Source of the DNA: Oligella sp050920755
Lineage (GTDB): Bacteria > Pseudomonadota > Gammaproteobacteria > Burkholderiales > Burkholderiaceae_B
Length of the DNA: 64,000 bases
Reading direction: 5' to 3'
Assembly: GCF_050920755.1 (NCBI RefSeq)
Contig: NZ_CP158480.1
Span: 1,426,001 to 1,490,000 of the forward strand
Both the position numbers and the translations under genes were made by a program. Shown piece by piece: positions 38,211-48,179 of this stretch; within the stretch, counting starts at the first letter, position 1; the number at the start of each line of letters is the position of its first letter. The notes under the pieces were generated by a model that saw only the letters and a list, made by a program, of their open reading frames with translations, did not search any database and was not told the origin of the DNA.

Positions 38211-38270
38211 CTGGCCTTGTTTATCTGTCCAAAGAATGACGCTGGGCGCCACTTGTACATTAGAGTTATA
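38211..38270 (-). pseudogene. PglZ-like gene, second 5' fragment
   Basis: The minus strand reads YNSNVQVAPSVILWTDK and three more residues, uninterrupted between two insertion sequences. This fits directly after the fragment at 39479-39529 once the IS and its TAT duplication are removed, keeping frame. The VQVAP.xILW.DK pattern is what I recall from the N-terminus of PglZ-domain proteins of BREX-type loci. Memory of the family, not a search, supports the name. Confidence 0.55.
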
Positions 38271-38350
38271 GGGTAATACTCCCCTAAAATCGAAACACCG
38301 ATGAGTGGAAAATTTCGTTAAACTATTTGTTAAATTTAAAGGAATTTTTC

Positions 38351-38617
38351 ATGCGTAGAAAACAATTTACCGAGCGACAAATCTTATCTATTCTTAAACA
38401 GCATGAGAGCGGCGTGAGCGTTGCTGAATTGTGTCGTGAGCACGGCATGAGCCAATCTGCTTTTTACAAATGGCGTAGCAAATATGCCGGCATGGACTCG
38501 TCAATGCTCAATGAGCTAAAACGCCTACAGGAAGAGAATGCGAAGCTTAAGAAGCTTTATGCTGAGGAGCGGCTAGTTTCCGAGGCGCGAAAGGAACTAC
38601 TTGAGGGAAAGTGGTAA
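38351..38617 (+). CDS. IS3-family transposase OrfA (IS407-like)
   Basis: 88-residue HTH protein (transposase_8): RRKQFTERQILSILKQHES then VAELCREHGMSQSAFYKWR, ending in a short coiled coil (LKRLQEENAKLKKLY). The start at 38351 has AAAGGA upstream. It overlaps orfB, as expected for IS3 elements that make a fused transposase by frameshifting. Confidence 0.9.
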   Translation: MRRKQFTERQILSILKQHESGVSVAELCREHGMSQSAFYKWRSKYAGMDSSMLNELKRLQEENAKLKKLYAEERLVSEARKELLEGKW

Positions 38618-39429
38618 AGCCATCGCTACGAAAAGCGATGGCAAGAACACTTGTATCACGTCAAGGTTTTGCTGTCAGGTTAGCTTGCCGAACGGTGGGT
38701 ATTAGCACATCAAGTTATTACTATCAAAGTAAAGGAAAGGCTGAGGACGAGCAGATTGCCGATTGCTTGATTAAACTTACCCAAGCCAATAAGCGCTGGG
38801 GCTTTAAGCTATGCTTTTTCTATCTTAGAAATGTCCAAGGCGCTGTTTGGAATCATAAGCGTGTTTACCGCATCTACAAGGAGTTAGCATTGAACTTACG
38901 TATTAAACCTCGTCTACGCCTTCAACGAAAGCAGCCAGCGCCACTGGCTGTGCCCACAGCTGCTAATCAGGTATGGTCAATGGATTTTATGAGTGATGCA
39001 CTAGCCGATGGCCGTAGACTACGTTTATTGAACGTCATTGATGATTTCAACCGAGAAGCGTTAGCCATGGATGTTGCCTTATCTATTCCGAGCGAGCAGG
39101 TGATTCGATACCTAGAGCGCACGATTGAGCAGCGTGGAAAGCCTAAAGAGATACGAGTTGACAATGGTCCTGAGTATATCTCAGAACGACTGATCTCATG
39201 GACTGAAAGTCAAGGCATTCGTCTGAACTACATTCAGCCCGGCAAGCCCTATCAAAATGCCTATATTGAGCGATTTAACCGAACTGTCAGGGAGGAGCTT
39301 TTAAATATGTATATCTTTGACTCATTGGAGCAAGCTGAGTTGCTAGTCACCCAATGGCAATGGCAGTATAATAACGTACGGCCTAACATGGCTATAGGAG
39401 GTGTACCCCCGCGACTTAAAGCGGCTTAA
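38611..39429 (+). CDS. IS3-family transposase OrfB (IS407-like)
   Basis: 272-residue rve integrase-type protein beginning with GTG. Catalytic residues lie in VWSMDFMSD, IRVDNGPEY and NAYIERFNRTVREELL, and the C-terminal WQWQYNNVRPNMAIGGVPP is the usual IS407-group ending. Intact and possibly active. Confidence 0.9.
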   Translation: MVKPSLRKAMARTLVSRQGFAVRLACRTVGISTSSYYYQSKGKAEDEQIADCLIKLTQANKRWGFKLCFFYLRNVQGAVWNHKRVYRIYKELALNLRIKPRLRLQRKQPAPLAVPTAANQVWSMDFMSDALADGRRLRLLNVIDDFNREALAMDVALSIPSEQVIRYLERTIEQRGKPKEIRVDNGPEYISERLISWTESQGIRLNYIQPGKPYQNAYIERFNRTVREELLNMYIFDSLEQAELLVTQWQWQYNNVRPNMAIGGVPPRLKAA

Positions 39430-39478
39430 AATCCATATCATTCCACTAAAAGGTGTTCCTAAAAATGGGGGGACTACA

Positions 39479-39529
39479 ATAGCTAGCGCTTTCTCGGATT
39501 TCTTTGACCAATAAATCAATGAGTCTCAT
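39479..39529 (-). pseudogene. PglZ-like gene, 5' end cut by IS3
   Basis: ATG at 39529 has a strong AGGAAAG site and lies 14 bases after the DUF4276 gene, so it was the next gene of the ATPase-DUF4276 operon. It reads MRLIDLLVKEIRESASY, then the IS. Joined to 38211-38270 it gives ...ESASYNSNVQVAP..., the N-terminal pattern I associate with PglZ-domain (alkaline-phosphatase-fold) defense proteins. The rest is lost except perhaps 34959-35041. The gene is destroyed. Confidence 0.55.
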
Positions 39530-39543
39530 AACTTTCCTTATTC

Positions 39544-40230
39544 TTAGATCGTGCTACGATCTACAACGGCTAACGCTTCTAAACGCGTTAACCAAGCATC
39601 AAACAAAAAACACTTTGCACGCATCGTACTCAATCCAACTTCTAAAGCTGCTAATGACCCCATTAAGGGTTTTTCATAATCATTCATTAATTTTTTAATT
39701 CGCTTACTTGGCGCAGTCAGTGGACTATCATTAATATGCTCAGGGCTCTCAAACTGTTCTGCTATCTGCATTAATGCCTGACTTAATTTCTCTCTACCTA
39801 CTCCTCTAGCAAACGCCTCCGGATCACTGAACAACAAGGCTTCAAACTCGTACATCTGTACAAAAGGAATAAAGCGACGCATTGCCTCAGCCCCGATTGA
39901 ACGAGTCAGCTCTGCTGTCATCTCCTCTTGTAAAGTGATTGCTTTATTTGCTATATCCGCATGTGAGTCCAATGCATCCTTACCGGGAAAGGACGATGGC
40001 AAACCATAGTAATCAAAAAAAGTCGTGCAATATGCATTGTTTTCTCCGAGCAAGCGGTTTTTCACATCCAGCTGAAGGCGCTCAAACTTAAAATTGCCAC
40101 CTTTGTGCCCGGGCTTACCCACAAGCGCTGGAATAAGATACACATCCTTAGTGAAAAAGAAAGGTTGCAATAACTCTTTGACAAACATTTCTTCAGTCTG
40201 TCCCTCGCAAATGACATGTACACGAATCAT
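39544..40230 (-). CDS. DUF4276 family protein, Toprim-like, partner of AAA ATPase
   Basis: 228 residues from the ATG that overlaps the ATPase stop as TAATG. The N-terminus RVHVICEGQTEEMFVKELL carries the acidic Toprim-like Glu (E.QTE), and FFDYYGLPSSFPGKD and QMYEFEALLFSDPEAF are DUF4276 signatures. Such proteins form pairs with OLD/PARIS-like ATPases in defense loci, where the Toprim partner is thought to be the nuclease effector. An upstream in-frame ATG (40266) exists but would overlap the ATPase by 37 bases. Effector activity here is inferred from family. Confidence 0.78.
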   Translation of the reverse strand: MIRVHVICEGQTEEMFVKELLQPFFFTKDVYLIPALVGKPGHKGGNFKFERLQLDVKNRLLGENNAYCTTFFDYYGLPSSFPGKDALDSHADIANKAITLQEEMTAELTRSIGAEAMRRFIPFVQMYEFEALLFSDPEAFARGVGREKLSQALMQIAEQFESPEHINDSPLTAPSKRIKKLMNDYEKPLMGSLAALEVGLSTMRAKCFLFDAWLTRLEALAVVDRSTI

Positions 40231-41339
40231 TACGATGGCCTCCCACCAAGAATATTTTTCTGCCAAAGCTCACCGATGGTATAGTCCTCCAGCCAAGAGG
40301 CCAGCTCTTTTTCGTCAAGGCGCTTGAACACCGTGCCGCTTTCATCTCTATCTACTACTATTAAATTATCTACCTCAAACTCATTGAGCAGAGCCACCGA
40401 CTGTGTGGAAACGATAATCTGTGTACGTGTGGAGGCGGAACGTAATAAAGCCCCTAGCAAGGTAATCGCATAAGGATGCAGACCCAGTTCCGGCTCATCA
40501 ATAACTAGAGTTGATGGTGGCTCCGGTTGTAATAAAGCAGTAACTAAACAAATAAAACGAATAGACCCATCAGAAAACTGGCTGGGCCACAACACATAAT
40601 CACTGTTTTTTTGTCGCCACTGTAAGTTGACCTGTTGCTCTTGTGTCTTTAACTCACGAGGCTTAAAGACAAAATCATCAAATATGGGTATGGCCAACTG
40701 TACCGTACGCCGGATCTGTTCAAGCACTTCCGGGTGTTCTATAGATAAGTGATACAAATACGCAGCCAAATTAGAAGCATCCGAACGCAAGTAGGTATTA
40801 TCCTGTACTGAACCCCAGCGTTTAACTCCGGCTGTCTCACTGGTATCGTGAAAGTGAAATACTTTCCAATTCAAAATAGAGCTGTAGCAGTAATCGACAT
40901 CACTTCCCTGGCTAGAGGAATCATAGTAGTTTGTCAGCTCTGCTTCTTTATGTCCGGCACCTAAAGCTATCCACTTATCACCATCATTAGGCTCCTTAAA
41001 ATACAGCTTCTCGCTTGCAAAAGAAAAAGCGCCATCAACGGTTGCGTCAAGCTCAAACAAGTAACCGTTCAAACCAAACTCAATAAAAGAATGAACACGC
41101 TCCGTTTCCTTAATACCATAACTAAAAATACGATCCGCACCGCCTTGCTGAGTTACCCAATGTTGCAGCCTGCCTTCAACCATCTCGCCTAACATCCGAA
41201 AGTAATCAACAAAATTACTTTTCCCCGCACCATTGGCACCAATAAGCACATTCAGTGAGCCTAAACGTAAACGCTCTAGGTTCTGAATAGACTTAAAGCC
41301 TTTGATAGTCAGATGATCAATGGGTTTTTTGATGCTCAT
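40230..41339 (-). CDS. AAA family ATPase (AAA_21/OLD-like), defense-associated
   Basis: 369-residue ABC/SMC-like ATPase. Residues 8-45 hold LTIKGFKSIQNLE and Walker A GANGAGKSNFVDYF. An ABC-like signature region precedes Walker B STLVIDEPELGLHP (about 280), followed by the D-loop area and a switch region QIIVSTQSVALLNEF. Similar ATPases pair with a Toprim-type effector in OLD-like and PARIS-like systems; its stop overlaps the DUF4276 start. The 303-base gap upstream may hold its own promoter. Confidence 0.85.
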   Translation of the reverse strand: MSIKKPIDHLTIKGFKSIQNLERLRLGSLNVLIGANGAGKSNFVDYFRMLGEMVEGRLQHWVTQQGGADRIFSYGIKETERVHSFIEFGLNGYLFELDATVDGAFSFASEKLYFKEPNDGDKWIALGAGHKEAELTNYYDSSSQGSDVDYCYSSILNWKVFHFHDTSETAGVKRWGSVQDNTYLRSDASNLAAYLYHLSIEHPEVLEQIRRTVQLAIPIFDDFVFKPRELKTQEQQVNLQWRQKNSDYVLWPSQFSDGSIRFICLVTALLQPEPPSTLVIDEPELGLHPYAITLLGALLRSASTRTQIIVSTQSVALLNEFEVDNLIVVDRDESGTVFKRLDEKELASWLEDYTIGELWQKNILGGRPS

Positions 41340-41642
41340 AATTTGAATCCAATTTTAGAAACCATATTTTTGCAGCACGTTATTACTTGAAGACTGTATT
41401 TGATCGGCAATATTGACCTACTCACTCGCCGTACGTATTTGGATATTCGACAACAAGTAATAATGGAACTGGGGAGACCTGTCTACTGCCATCAAATCAA
41501 CAAATAGTTATATAGCCAAGGGAAGTTACGAAGTATTATTACACTGCCGTTATCAACATCAACCCATGGTTTCTACAATTACTAGATTGTGTTGTATGTA
41601 CAGTATAGTATGTGATTATTTTGTCATTATGGATTGCACAAA
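41340..41642. other. Intergenic gap without a gene
   Basis: 303 bases between the UvrD-like helicase gene and the ATPase gene. I find no open frame with a ribosome site, no hairpin terminator and no repeat. It may separate two transcription units of the island. Confidence 0.5.
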
Positions 41643-44378
41643 TCAAAAAATCAGACCATCAAATTTCCACGAAGAACCAAAATGATGACGTAATACCTCC
41701 ATTTCTTCAGGCAATTTATCTTCACAAGTTATGCCAAGATAGTTAGCTGCACGAGTTGATCCTACATAAAGAAACTTATAGAAAAGGTCAGGATTCTCTT
41801 TAAGCAGCTGGTCTACACCGACAAAGAATGCACTCTCAAATTCTAAACCTTTAATGTATGCAATATTACACACTCGGACATCATGTGCTTCCCCTATTAC
41901 TTGTCCATCTATACATGCAACCGCCTTTAAATTGTACTCTTCAAGGAAGTCATTGAGAACAGATGTAATCTCTCTTACAGACTCTTCGTTAGGCACTAAA
42001 ACAATTGTTGAAGGCAACAATTTCTCGCCTTGGTGGTTATGGTTAACTATTGACTCGATCTCAAGAATTCTTTTTGTGATCCAATCTGAGAGCTCTTCAA
42101 TACTTCCTTGATTCTCCAAAAGGACTGGAGGCAATCCTTTATAACTTATATTAAGTGATAATTCAGACCTAGCATCCTTATCACCCCCTTCCATTAGGTC
42201 TAAAATACTATGCGCAAAATCATTAAGCTTAGGGCTTTGGCGATAGATCGTATTAATACGCATAGTTTTAAGTTTTGGTGATATCCATTCCAATAAAGAA
42301 ATATCTTTAATACCTTGGTTAGTTAAGCGTTGGTTAAAGTCACCACAAGCAAAAAATGAGCTAAGCTTTGGATTGCTCAGTGCCTCCATACAAGCCAACT
42401 GCAACACAGAAAAATCTGTTGCTTCATCAACAAGTATTTGATCTTTAAATAAATCCTCACCGAATCCTTGTAACTCTTGAAAGCGAGTTTCTTCAATATT
42501 TTGAGCTATATATCGCTCATTTAATAAATACTTTATATTGCGTAAACTTGTTAATAAAACAAGCTCCAACTCTGCTTGTGATAACTTTTGTTTATCATTA
42601 ATTAACTCATAATACTTTGTCGCTGTTTTATTAGTTCGAAATTTCTTATAAATCGAAGTCACTTTTTTATACGCTCGCCTCCAACAATTTACGTTATGAC
42701 GAAGACCATTTTGCAAAGCAATACTCTTACCGAGCTTTTTTAAGCGGTCATCTGACGGCAACTTATTATTTAACCAATCACGAAGATGCGCATTAGCACT
42801 ATTTTTTGCTAAAGATTTACCTAAAAACTTATAACGCGCATAAAGTTTAATAAATCGACCATAAGTATCTAAGGCTTCTTTTTTTTCACTATAGCTACTT
42901 TTACTTTCAACTTCAGTGTCTTCATCATCATATTGATTTTCGGTATCTTCATCATCATCGTCAAACTGTTGCTCAGCTAGATATCTCGCCAAATCATCAA
43001 TAATCGATGGATTACGGTTTAGTAAAAGATTACGCTCGTCTACAAATATCTGATCACTTACTTTTTTCTCTTCAGCGATAAGATCTTTTATATCTTGCTC
43101 CAAAGAAAAAAGATTCTTATATTTTTCAAATATGCTCTGCTCACTTTTAACAATAGCACGGATTTTATTTACCAGTTCTTGATGCTGGTTTGATGCCGCC
43201 TTTTCAAGATTGTTTAAACCGGTTCTTAATTCCTTATCTAACTCTTTTGTAAAGAACGATTGAAAAGCATCATACCAAGATCGCGGATCGTCAATAAACT
43301 TGGGCTTAACAACTTCATTTTTATCGTCCAATCTTAGTCCACTTCTTCCGTGTGATGCTAATAAGTTTAAATTTTGGCGGGATATATTCCGTGCATGATC
43401 GGACCATGTCACCACATTGCGATTGATAGGTACATTTTCTCGATTAAATCCGCTGATCAAGTATTGTTGTAGTAACTTAGATGGGGTAAACATCAACCAA
43501 TTATTAAAACCTTGACCTTTCTTATTATGATTAGTTAAATATTGCAATTCGCGATCAGTAAATGACGAATCTGAATCATCAAGTTTCTGACGTAATCGCT
43601 TAATTAAAGTTGTAGTTTTACCGGTTCCGGGTGGACCAAGAATTATTAGCTGCGAATCTATTGGAAGACGAAATATCTCATCTTGAATTTTATCTAATAC
43701 TGCTTGACTTCTAAACTCCATTGTTGAGCGCACATTGCGAGTCATCTCTTGAAGTCTACCTTCATTAGTATTAGCAAATTCTTCAATTTCTCTTAAAATT
43801 TCCTCAACATTTACGCTTAATACCTCATTCCCATCTTGAAAAAACTCACGTAAAGATTTCAGAAAAACACGTTTTTTATTTTCCTGATCGACGTTTACAT
43901 CAAGACAATCCCAATCACCCGTTCTATCAGTCGGTGAAAATTGAAATTTTTTCGTTATAAAATATTCTTTGCCATTAAAAATGAATGTGTCACCACATAA
44001 GTAGGATGCAATCGCTCCAAGCGGAGCATTATAACTCATAAACTGTATACCCGATTCTTCCCAATGGCTAAGCGCATGGAATGGTGGGGGAGCCTCTGCG
44101 ACATAGAAACTAATGTGCTCATCCTCATTCTCAATCGCTGTTGCATCAATTCGCATGAAACTTGGCCTCTCACGAAGAATAGAGGCATGATTTTTAACAA
44201 AATTTGACGCTCTCAACAGATTATCTTCTGCATTTGTTGTGTCTGTAAAAGAATTCGAACCAATAACCCCAAGGATTATGTGATCCTCTTTCAAAGTTTT
44301 ATCTGCTTGTTCAGCAATTTCTTTAACAATATTAATCGACTGAAATGCAATCTTAGGAAGAATTTCGTTTAAAGACAT
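41643..44378 (-). CDS. UvrD-like superfamily 1 helicase, defense-associated
   Basis: 911-residue protein. Walker A is ILGPPGTGKTTTLIKRL (about 240-256), Walker B and motif II read ILVDEATDFSVLQLA (about 675), motif III is FACGDFNQRL, and the C-terminal motif VI is LYVGSTRAANYLG. The about 200 N-terminal residues and an inserted, very acidic and coiled region (DDDDEDTENQ..., about 470-490) are unassigned. It follows res by 77 bases. UvrD-like helicases occur in Gabija and in several unnamed defense operons; no GajA partner is present. Function within this locus is unknown. Confidence 0.82.
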   Translation of the reverse strand: MSLNEILPKIAFQSINIVKEIAEQADKTLKEDHIILGVIGSNSFTDTTNAEDNLLRASNFVKNHASILRERPSFMRIDATAIENEDEHISFYVAEAPPPFHALSHWEESGIQFMSYNAPLGAIASYLCGDTFIFNGKEYFITKKFQFSPTDRTGDWDCLDVNVDQENKKRVFLKSLREFFQDGNEVLSVNVEEILREIEEFANTNEGRLQEMTRNVRSTMEFRSQAVLDKIQDEIFRLPIDSQLIILGPPGTGKTTTLIKRLRQKLDDSDSSFTDRELQYLTNHNKKGQGFNNWLMFTPSKLLQQYLISGFNRENVPINRNVVTWSDHARNISRQNLNLLASHGRSGLRLDDKNEVVKPKFIDDPRSWYDAFQSFFTKELDKELRTGLNNLEKAASNQHQELVNKIRAIVKSEQSIFEKYKNLFSLEQDIKDLIAEEKKVSDQIFVDERNLLLNRNPSIIDDLARYLAEQQFDDDDEDTENQYDDEDTEVESKSSYSEKKEALDTYGRFIKLYARYKFLGKSLAKNSANAHLRDWLNNKLPSDDRLKKLGKSIALQNGLRHNVNCWRRAYKKVTSIYKKFRTNKTATKYYELINDKQKLSQAELELVLLTSLRNIKYLLNERYIAQNIEETRFQELQGFGEDLFKDQILVDEATDFSVLQLACMEALSNPKLSSFFACGDFNQRLTNQGIKDISLLEWISPKLKTMRINTIYRQSPKLNDFAHSILDLMEGGDKDARSELSLNISYKGLPPVLLENQGSIEELSDWITKRILEIESIVNHNHQGEKLLPSTIVLVPNEESVREITSVLNDFLEEYNLKAVACIDGQVIGEAHDVRVCNIAYIKGLEFESAFFVGVDQLLKENPDLFYKFLYVGSTRAANYLGITCEDKLPEEMEVLRHHFGSSWKFDGLIF

Positions 44379-44455
44379 AACTATAATTTTCCTATTTAAC
44401 TTATGTATTTGACTAACTTCTCTGAAAATATATTAGCAGACTCTAATTTATATTT

Positions 44456-47425
44456 CTAAGTAAGATCAGCAATAGATGCGGCAACTTTATAAGTTATTCC
44501 GCTATCCAACGCCGCAAAATGGGCTTTACCGCAAGTAATTTTATCTCGTTCAGAAAGGCGTAAATCTTCACTAAAGAGACTTCCCTTAGTCTCTACGACA
44601 AAGTAGAGGCGTTCTTCGTCATCATCATCCACAAGAATGGCCCAATCGGGGTTATAGCTTCCCAATGGGGTATCGATCTTGAACCAGCTTGGTAGCTTCG
44701 AATACAGTTTAACAGTAGCCTCTTGCTCTAGCCCCTTAGCAAATTCACTTTCGATCTCTGAGTCATAAACGATATGGTAATAGATGCTTTTACTGACTTC
44801 GAGCATATTTTGATTCAAATAACCGATAAGCTCTTGCTCTAAAAACAGCTCCTGAGCATAAAATTCATGTTCCCCTATTTTCTCGTACTTAATGCCATCA
44901 ACCAAAGCATGACGCTTCTTACGTTGAATAATTTGTAAGGTATTTTCAATGAACTTTTGCGGATTCTTTTTAAGATCGTTCAATCGACCACTTTCAATTA
45001 AAATGCGGGCGAGTGTCTTACGCGTTAGTTGAGTTTTATTTTGGAGATAACTAAGCACATCAGGTAGGTGCTGGTAATCGCGATCCAACAACTCTGTTTC
45101 ACGTTTAATTTGTTTAACGTCAACACCACTCTGGTCTATGATTAAATTAGCAGTAACGATATTAAAACGCGCTTTAGGAATGACCATTAATCTCATCTCT
45201 TCGACACAGTCATTAACCAGCTTATCCAAATCAAAACTAACTTGATAGATGGTTTTATATTTAATCCGATCCCAAAGCGCCTTAAAGTCAGCACCTAAAA
45301 TGACTTCTTTACGTGGATTGGAAGCACACTCTTGACGTGCATTCTTAACATCTAAACCACCCGCAATTTTCTTCAGTATAGTCTCAATTGCCGGCTTCGC
45401 ATTAGCATATTCGTCAGGTAATACAAGTTGATTTTGTTTTAAGGCGACTTTTAATTGGTCTTGTACTTTACCTGTATTATTAATATAACTTTGCTCTTTC
45501 AAATATTGATACAGTTGCTCTGAAGATGCCACACCGAGATAGCTTAATTCACCCTCATCGTTTGGCACGGTCAGACTGGCAAAGGTATGTGGTTCAACCA
45601 CACCGAAACGAATGCCCTCTTCCTCTTCAATTTCTTTCTGTAACGCACTGGTAAAATCGGCGTATGATTCATTCGCAATCACTGTTAAGGTATTTACCGT
45701 AAAACCCGAATCCGTGACACGCTCACCATTTTGATTGACCGCTAAACGTAAACCACGCCCAATCTCTTGGCGCTTTTTAATGCTTGAGGTCGTTTCATTC
45801 AGTGTACAGATTTGAAAAACGTTAGGATTATCCCATCCCTCTCTTAATGCCGAATGAGAAAAGATAAAGCGTAGTGGCGTTTTCATACTGAGCAAACGTT
45901 CTTTATCCTTCATAATCAAATCGTAAGCTGAAGCATCAGAAAGCGTTTGGCCACTGGTATCTTTAATTACGCCTTTATTATCTGCTGCAAAATAGCCGTC
46001 ATGAATTTCAGATACAGCATTTTTAAGATCTATCTCTTCAAATAAGGACTTGTATTTTTGATGTTTAGCTAACTTAAGATACTCTTCTTCAAAAATTTGA
46101 CCATAAATACCTAAACTTGCCTTACCTTCCTCATCATAGACACGGTAATTAGCAACTTTATCAATAAAGAATAACGATAACACCTTGATACCCATCGGGT
46201 TAAGTGCCAACTCCCTATTAAGATGTGTTTCGATGGTTTTCTTAATTTGGACTCTTTTCAGCTCTAACTCATTTGAACCACCGATACTTTGACCTAAACT
46301 CAAAATATCAGTCCGTGAGCTAAAGTCGATCCATTCGTTTTCTGGCTCGGCACTAATATCCTTAATGATATAGCCCTCATACAAATCACGATTAGTTAAC
46401 TCGTATAAATCAGCGCCTTGCTTTAACCATTTTTTGTCTCGTTTAATTGCGCCGGTCCTAGTTATGGCATCGTATTCAAGCTGAGCTTCCACCAACCCTC
46501 TATTGTTACGAACAGCTAAAAAACGTATGTAAGCAGCATTGTTATCGTGCTCAGGTAAAACCTCCAATACGGCAATTTCTTTAACGAGCTTTTGGTTATA
46601 TGCATCAACGGCGTCTAGTTTATAAATTGGTAAATGCCTATCTTTGTGTGTTGCGGAAAACCGCAAGGTAAATATAGGGTTTAATGAACGTATCGCCTCT
46701 GTAGAGCGATCTGTCGTATCAACGGTTTGCGGTTCATCAATAATAACAACGGGATTGGTGGCGGCAATTAACTCAATCGGTTTAACACCATCCAGACGGT
46801 CATTTTGTCGATGAATGATATTAACCGACAATGCTTTTTGAGAAAAACTTTTATTAAACGCTGCGATATTAATAACCATAATTTGAATATGGCTCGACTC
46901 AGCAAAACTGCGCACCATACCCAAATCGTCAGAATCATAAACAAATGCAGATACTTTGGTTTCTTTATAAATGTCGCTAAAATGGTTGCGGGTTATCTCT
47001 ATCGACTTCTTGACGCCCTCACGAATTGCAACGTTAGGCACAACAATAATAAACTTGGTTAAACCGTAAGCTTGGTTCAATTCATAGATTGAACGTAGAT
47101 AAACATAGGTTTTACCGGTACCCGTTTCCATTTCAACGGTGTAGTGCAAATCGCTTTTATCCAAATCCTTACTGGGTTTTAATCCGTTTTTTAACTGCAC
47201 CTGATTCAGGTTGCTTAGTAATTCATCCCTATTTAAAAGCAATCGGTTAGCGACACCTTGTGGTTCCGGATATAAATAATCATCAAATAATGTGCCATTA
47301 TGACTACTCTGCACTTGTGGCATGGTAAATGGTGTAAAACAACTCTCTTGCCCTGTAAAAAGCTCTACCACCGCTTCCCATGCAGCCTTTTGATGCGGTA
47401 AATTTTGATCAAATTTTAATTTCAT
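44456..47425 (-). CDS. res: Type III restriction endonuclease, Res subunit
   Basis: Helicase-nuclease subunit of a type III restriction system; it needs Mod to bind DNA. The 989-residue protein shows motif I METGTGKTYVYLRSI (about 98-112), motif II VVIIDEPQTVD, motif VI EIGRGLRLAVN, and a C-terminal PD-(D/E)XK nuclease PDWAILVDDDDEERLYFVVETKG-like (D...ExK; about 935-960). All helicase and nuclease motifs look intact. It follows the last mod copy by 9 bases, so expression follows mod. With no mod copy in frame in this assembly, Res is likely idle. Confidence 0.95.
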   Translation of the reverse strand: MKLKFDQNLPHQKAAWEAVVELFTGQESCFTPFTMPQVQSSHNGTLFDDYLYPEPQGVANRLLLNRDELLSNLNQVQLKNGLKPSKDLDKSDLHYTVEMETGTGKTYVYLRSIYELNQAYGLTKFIIVVPNVAIREGVKKSIEITRNHFSDIYKETKVSAFVYDSDDLGMVRSFAESSHIQIMVINIAAFNKSFSQKALSVNIIHRQNDRLDGVKPIELIAATNPVVIIDEPQTVDTTDRSTEAIRSLNPIFTLRFSATHKDRHLPIYKLDAVDAYNQKLVKEIAVLEVLPEHDNNAAYIRFLAVRNNRGLVEAQLEYDAITRTGAIKRDKKWLKQGADLYELTNRDLYEGYIIKDISAEPENEWIDFSSRTDILSLGQSIGGSNELELKRVQIKKTIETHLNRELALNPMGIKVLSLFFIDKVANYRVYDEEGKASLGIYGQIFEEEYLKLAKHQKYKSLFEEIDLKNAVSEIHDGYFAADNKGVIKDTSGQTLSDASAYDLIMKDKERLLSMKTPLRFIFSHSALREGWDNPNVFQICTLNETTSSIKKRQEIGRGLRLAVNQNGERVTDSGFTVNTLTVIANESYADFTSALQKEIEEEEGIRFGVVEPHTFASLTVPNDEGELSYLGVASSEQLYQYLKEQSYINNTGKVQDQLKVALKQNQLVLPDEYANAKPAIETILKKIAGGLDVKNARQECASNPRKEVILGADFKALWDRIKYKTIYQVSFDLDKLVNDCVEEMRLMVIPKARFNIVTANLIIDQSGVDVKQIKRETELLDRDYQHLPDVLSYLQNKTQLTRKTLARILIESGRLNDLKKNPQKFIENTLQIIQRKKRHALVDGIKYEKIGEHEFYAQELFLEQELIGYLNQNMLEVSKSIYYHIVYDSEIESEFAKGLEQEATVKLYSKLPSWFKIDTPLGSYNPDWAILVDDDDEERLYFVVETKGSLFSEDLRLSERDKITCGKAHFAALDSGITYKVAASIADLT

Positions 47426-47434
47426 AATTAACTC

Positions 47435-48113
47435 TTAAATACTTAAAACATCCTCAATCCCTGCTTGTAATAAGCGCTGGATAGCATTTGTTTTAACAAT
47501 ATCATCAACAAAGCTCGTGTCACGGAAAACCACACGCAATACCGGCTGTTCCTCGGTAGATAGATCAGCAATTGCCTGTACCGTCTCTAAATCAATGCCC
47601 TCATCAAAGCAAGCAATTAACGAGCCATTAGCCACATTAAAGATCGTATGGTTAGCAATTTTGATTTCTTCAACCGGATAGGTTAAAGGCAAACCATATT
47701 TAATCAAAACCTCGTATAGCAAATCCTGATTGCTACGATCCGGCAAAATGTTATTAACCGCATCGAGTAAATCCGCTTCTAAATTATCACCTTCAGGCTG
47801 CCACTTTTTAAGGTTAGAGGTATCGAGTTTGAATACTTTAAAACCTAAATCAATGTCAGTTTCCGGATGTTCTTCTTTAATTCTTTCTACTGTACAACCA
47901 ATTCGTTTCTTTCCAATTTCAGATACTGTTCGAAAACCAGCCCTATATGCCTCAGACTTTTTATCTACAACTTCAGGTAGCTGTACTATGATATATCTTC
48001 TTCTCCCTTTATCTTCTGCATTTAGCTCCATCACTGCATGTGCAGTAGTAGCTGAGCCGCCAAAAAAATCTAAAACTATAGAATCCTGATCTGTCGAATG
48101 AAAAACTAATTTT
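47435..48113 (-). pseudogene. mod: Type III methyltransferase copy A, 3' part (split by IS3)
   Basis: C-terminal third of Mod copy A. It carries the SAM motif VLDFFGGSATTAHAV and the shared Mod ending (DLGFKVFKLDTSNLKKW ... GIEDVLSI). At 48113 it is cut by an IS3-family element; after removing this and one AAA target copy, the frame continues from 50997 upstream as KPIEIIKK-LVFHSTDQ. The last about 145 residues are nearly identical to those of the other mod copies. Confidence 0.88.
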
Positions 48114-48179
48114 CTCTCTATGTCAGGATAGTTGTCACCCTCTAAATTTAAATCAAGAGAGCGGTAAGGATACTATTTA

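Larger units (their letters stand above)
38271..39478 (+). mobile_element. IS3-family element, IS407-like (type b)
   Basis: About 1,208 bp. Ends share TA.TCCCC...AACACC....AGTGGA on both sides as imperfect inverted repeats. A TAT (ATA on plus) triplet is present at 38268-38270 and 39479-39481, and removing the element with one triplet restores an open frame in the host PglZ-like gene. It carries orfA and orfB with a 7-base overlap. Confidence 0.85.

Noticed and set aside
38042..38260. Minus-strand 72-residue frame over the 68-bp repeat
   Set aside because: It arises from the repeated IS3 end and the PglZ fragment read in another frame; no start signal.
41643..44378. Gabija system (GajB)
   Set aside because: The UvrD-like protein is much longer than GajB, and the neighbouring ATPase is not an OLD nuclease fused to Toprim as in GajA.
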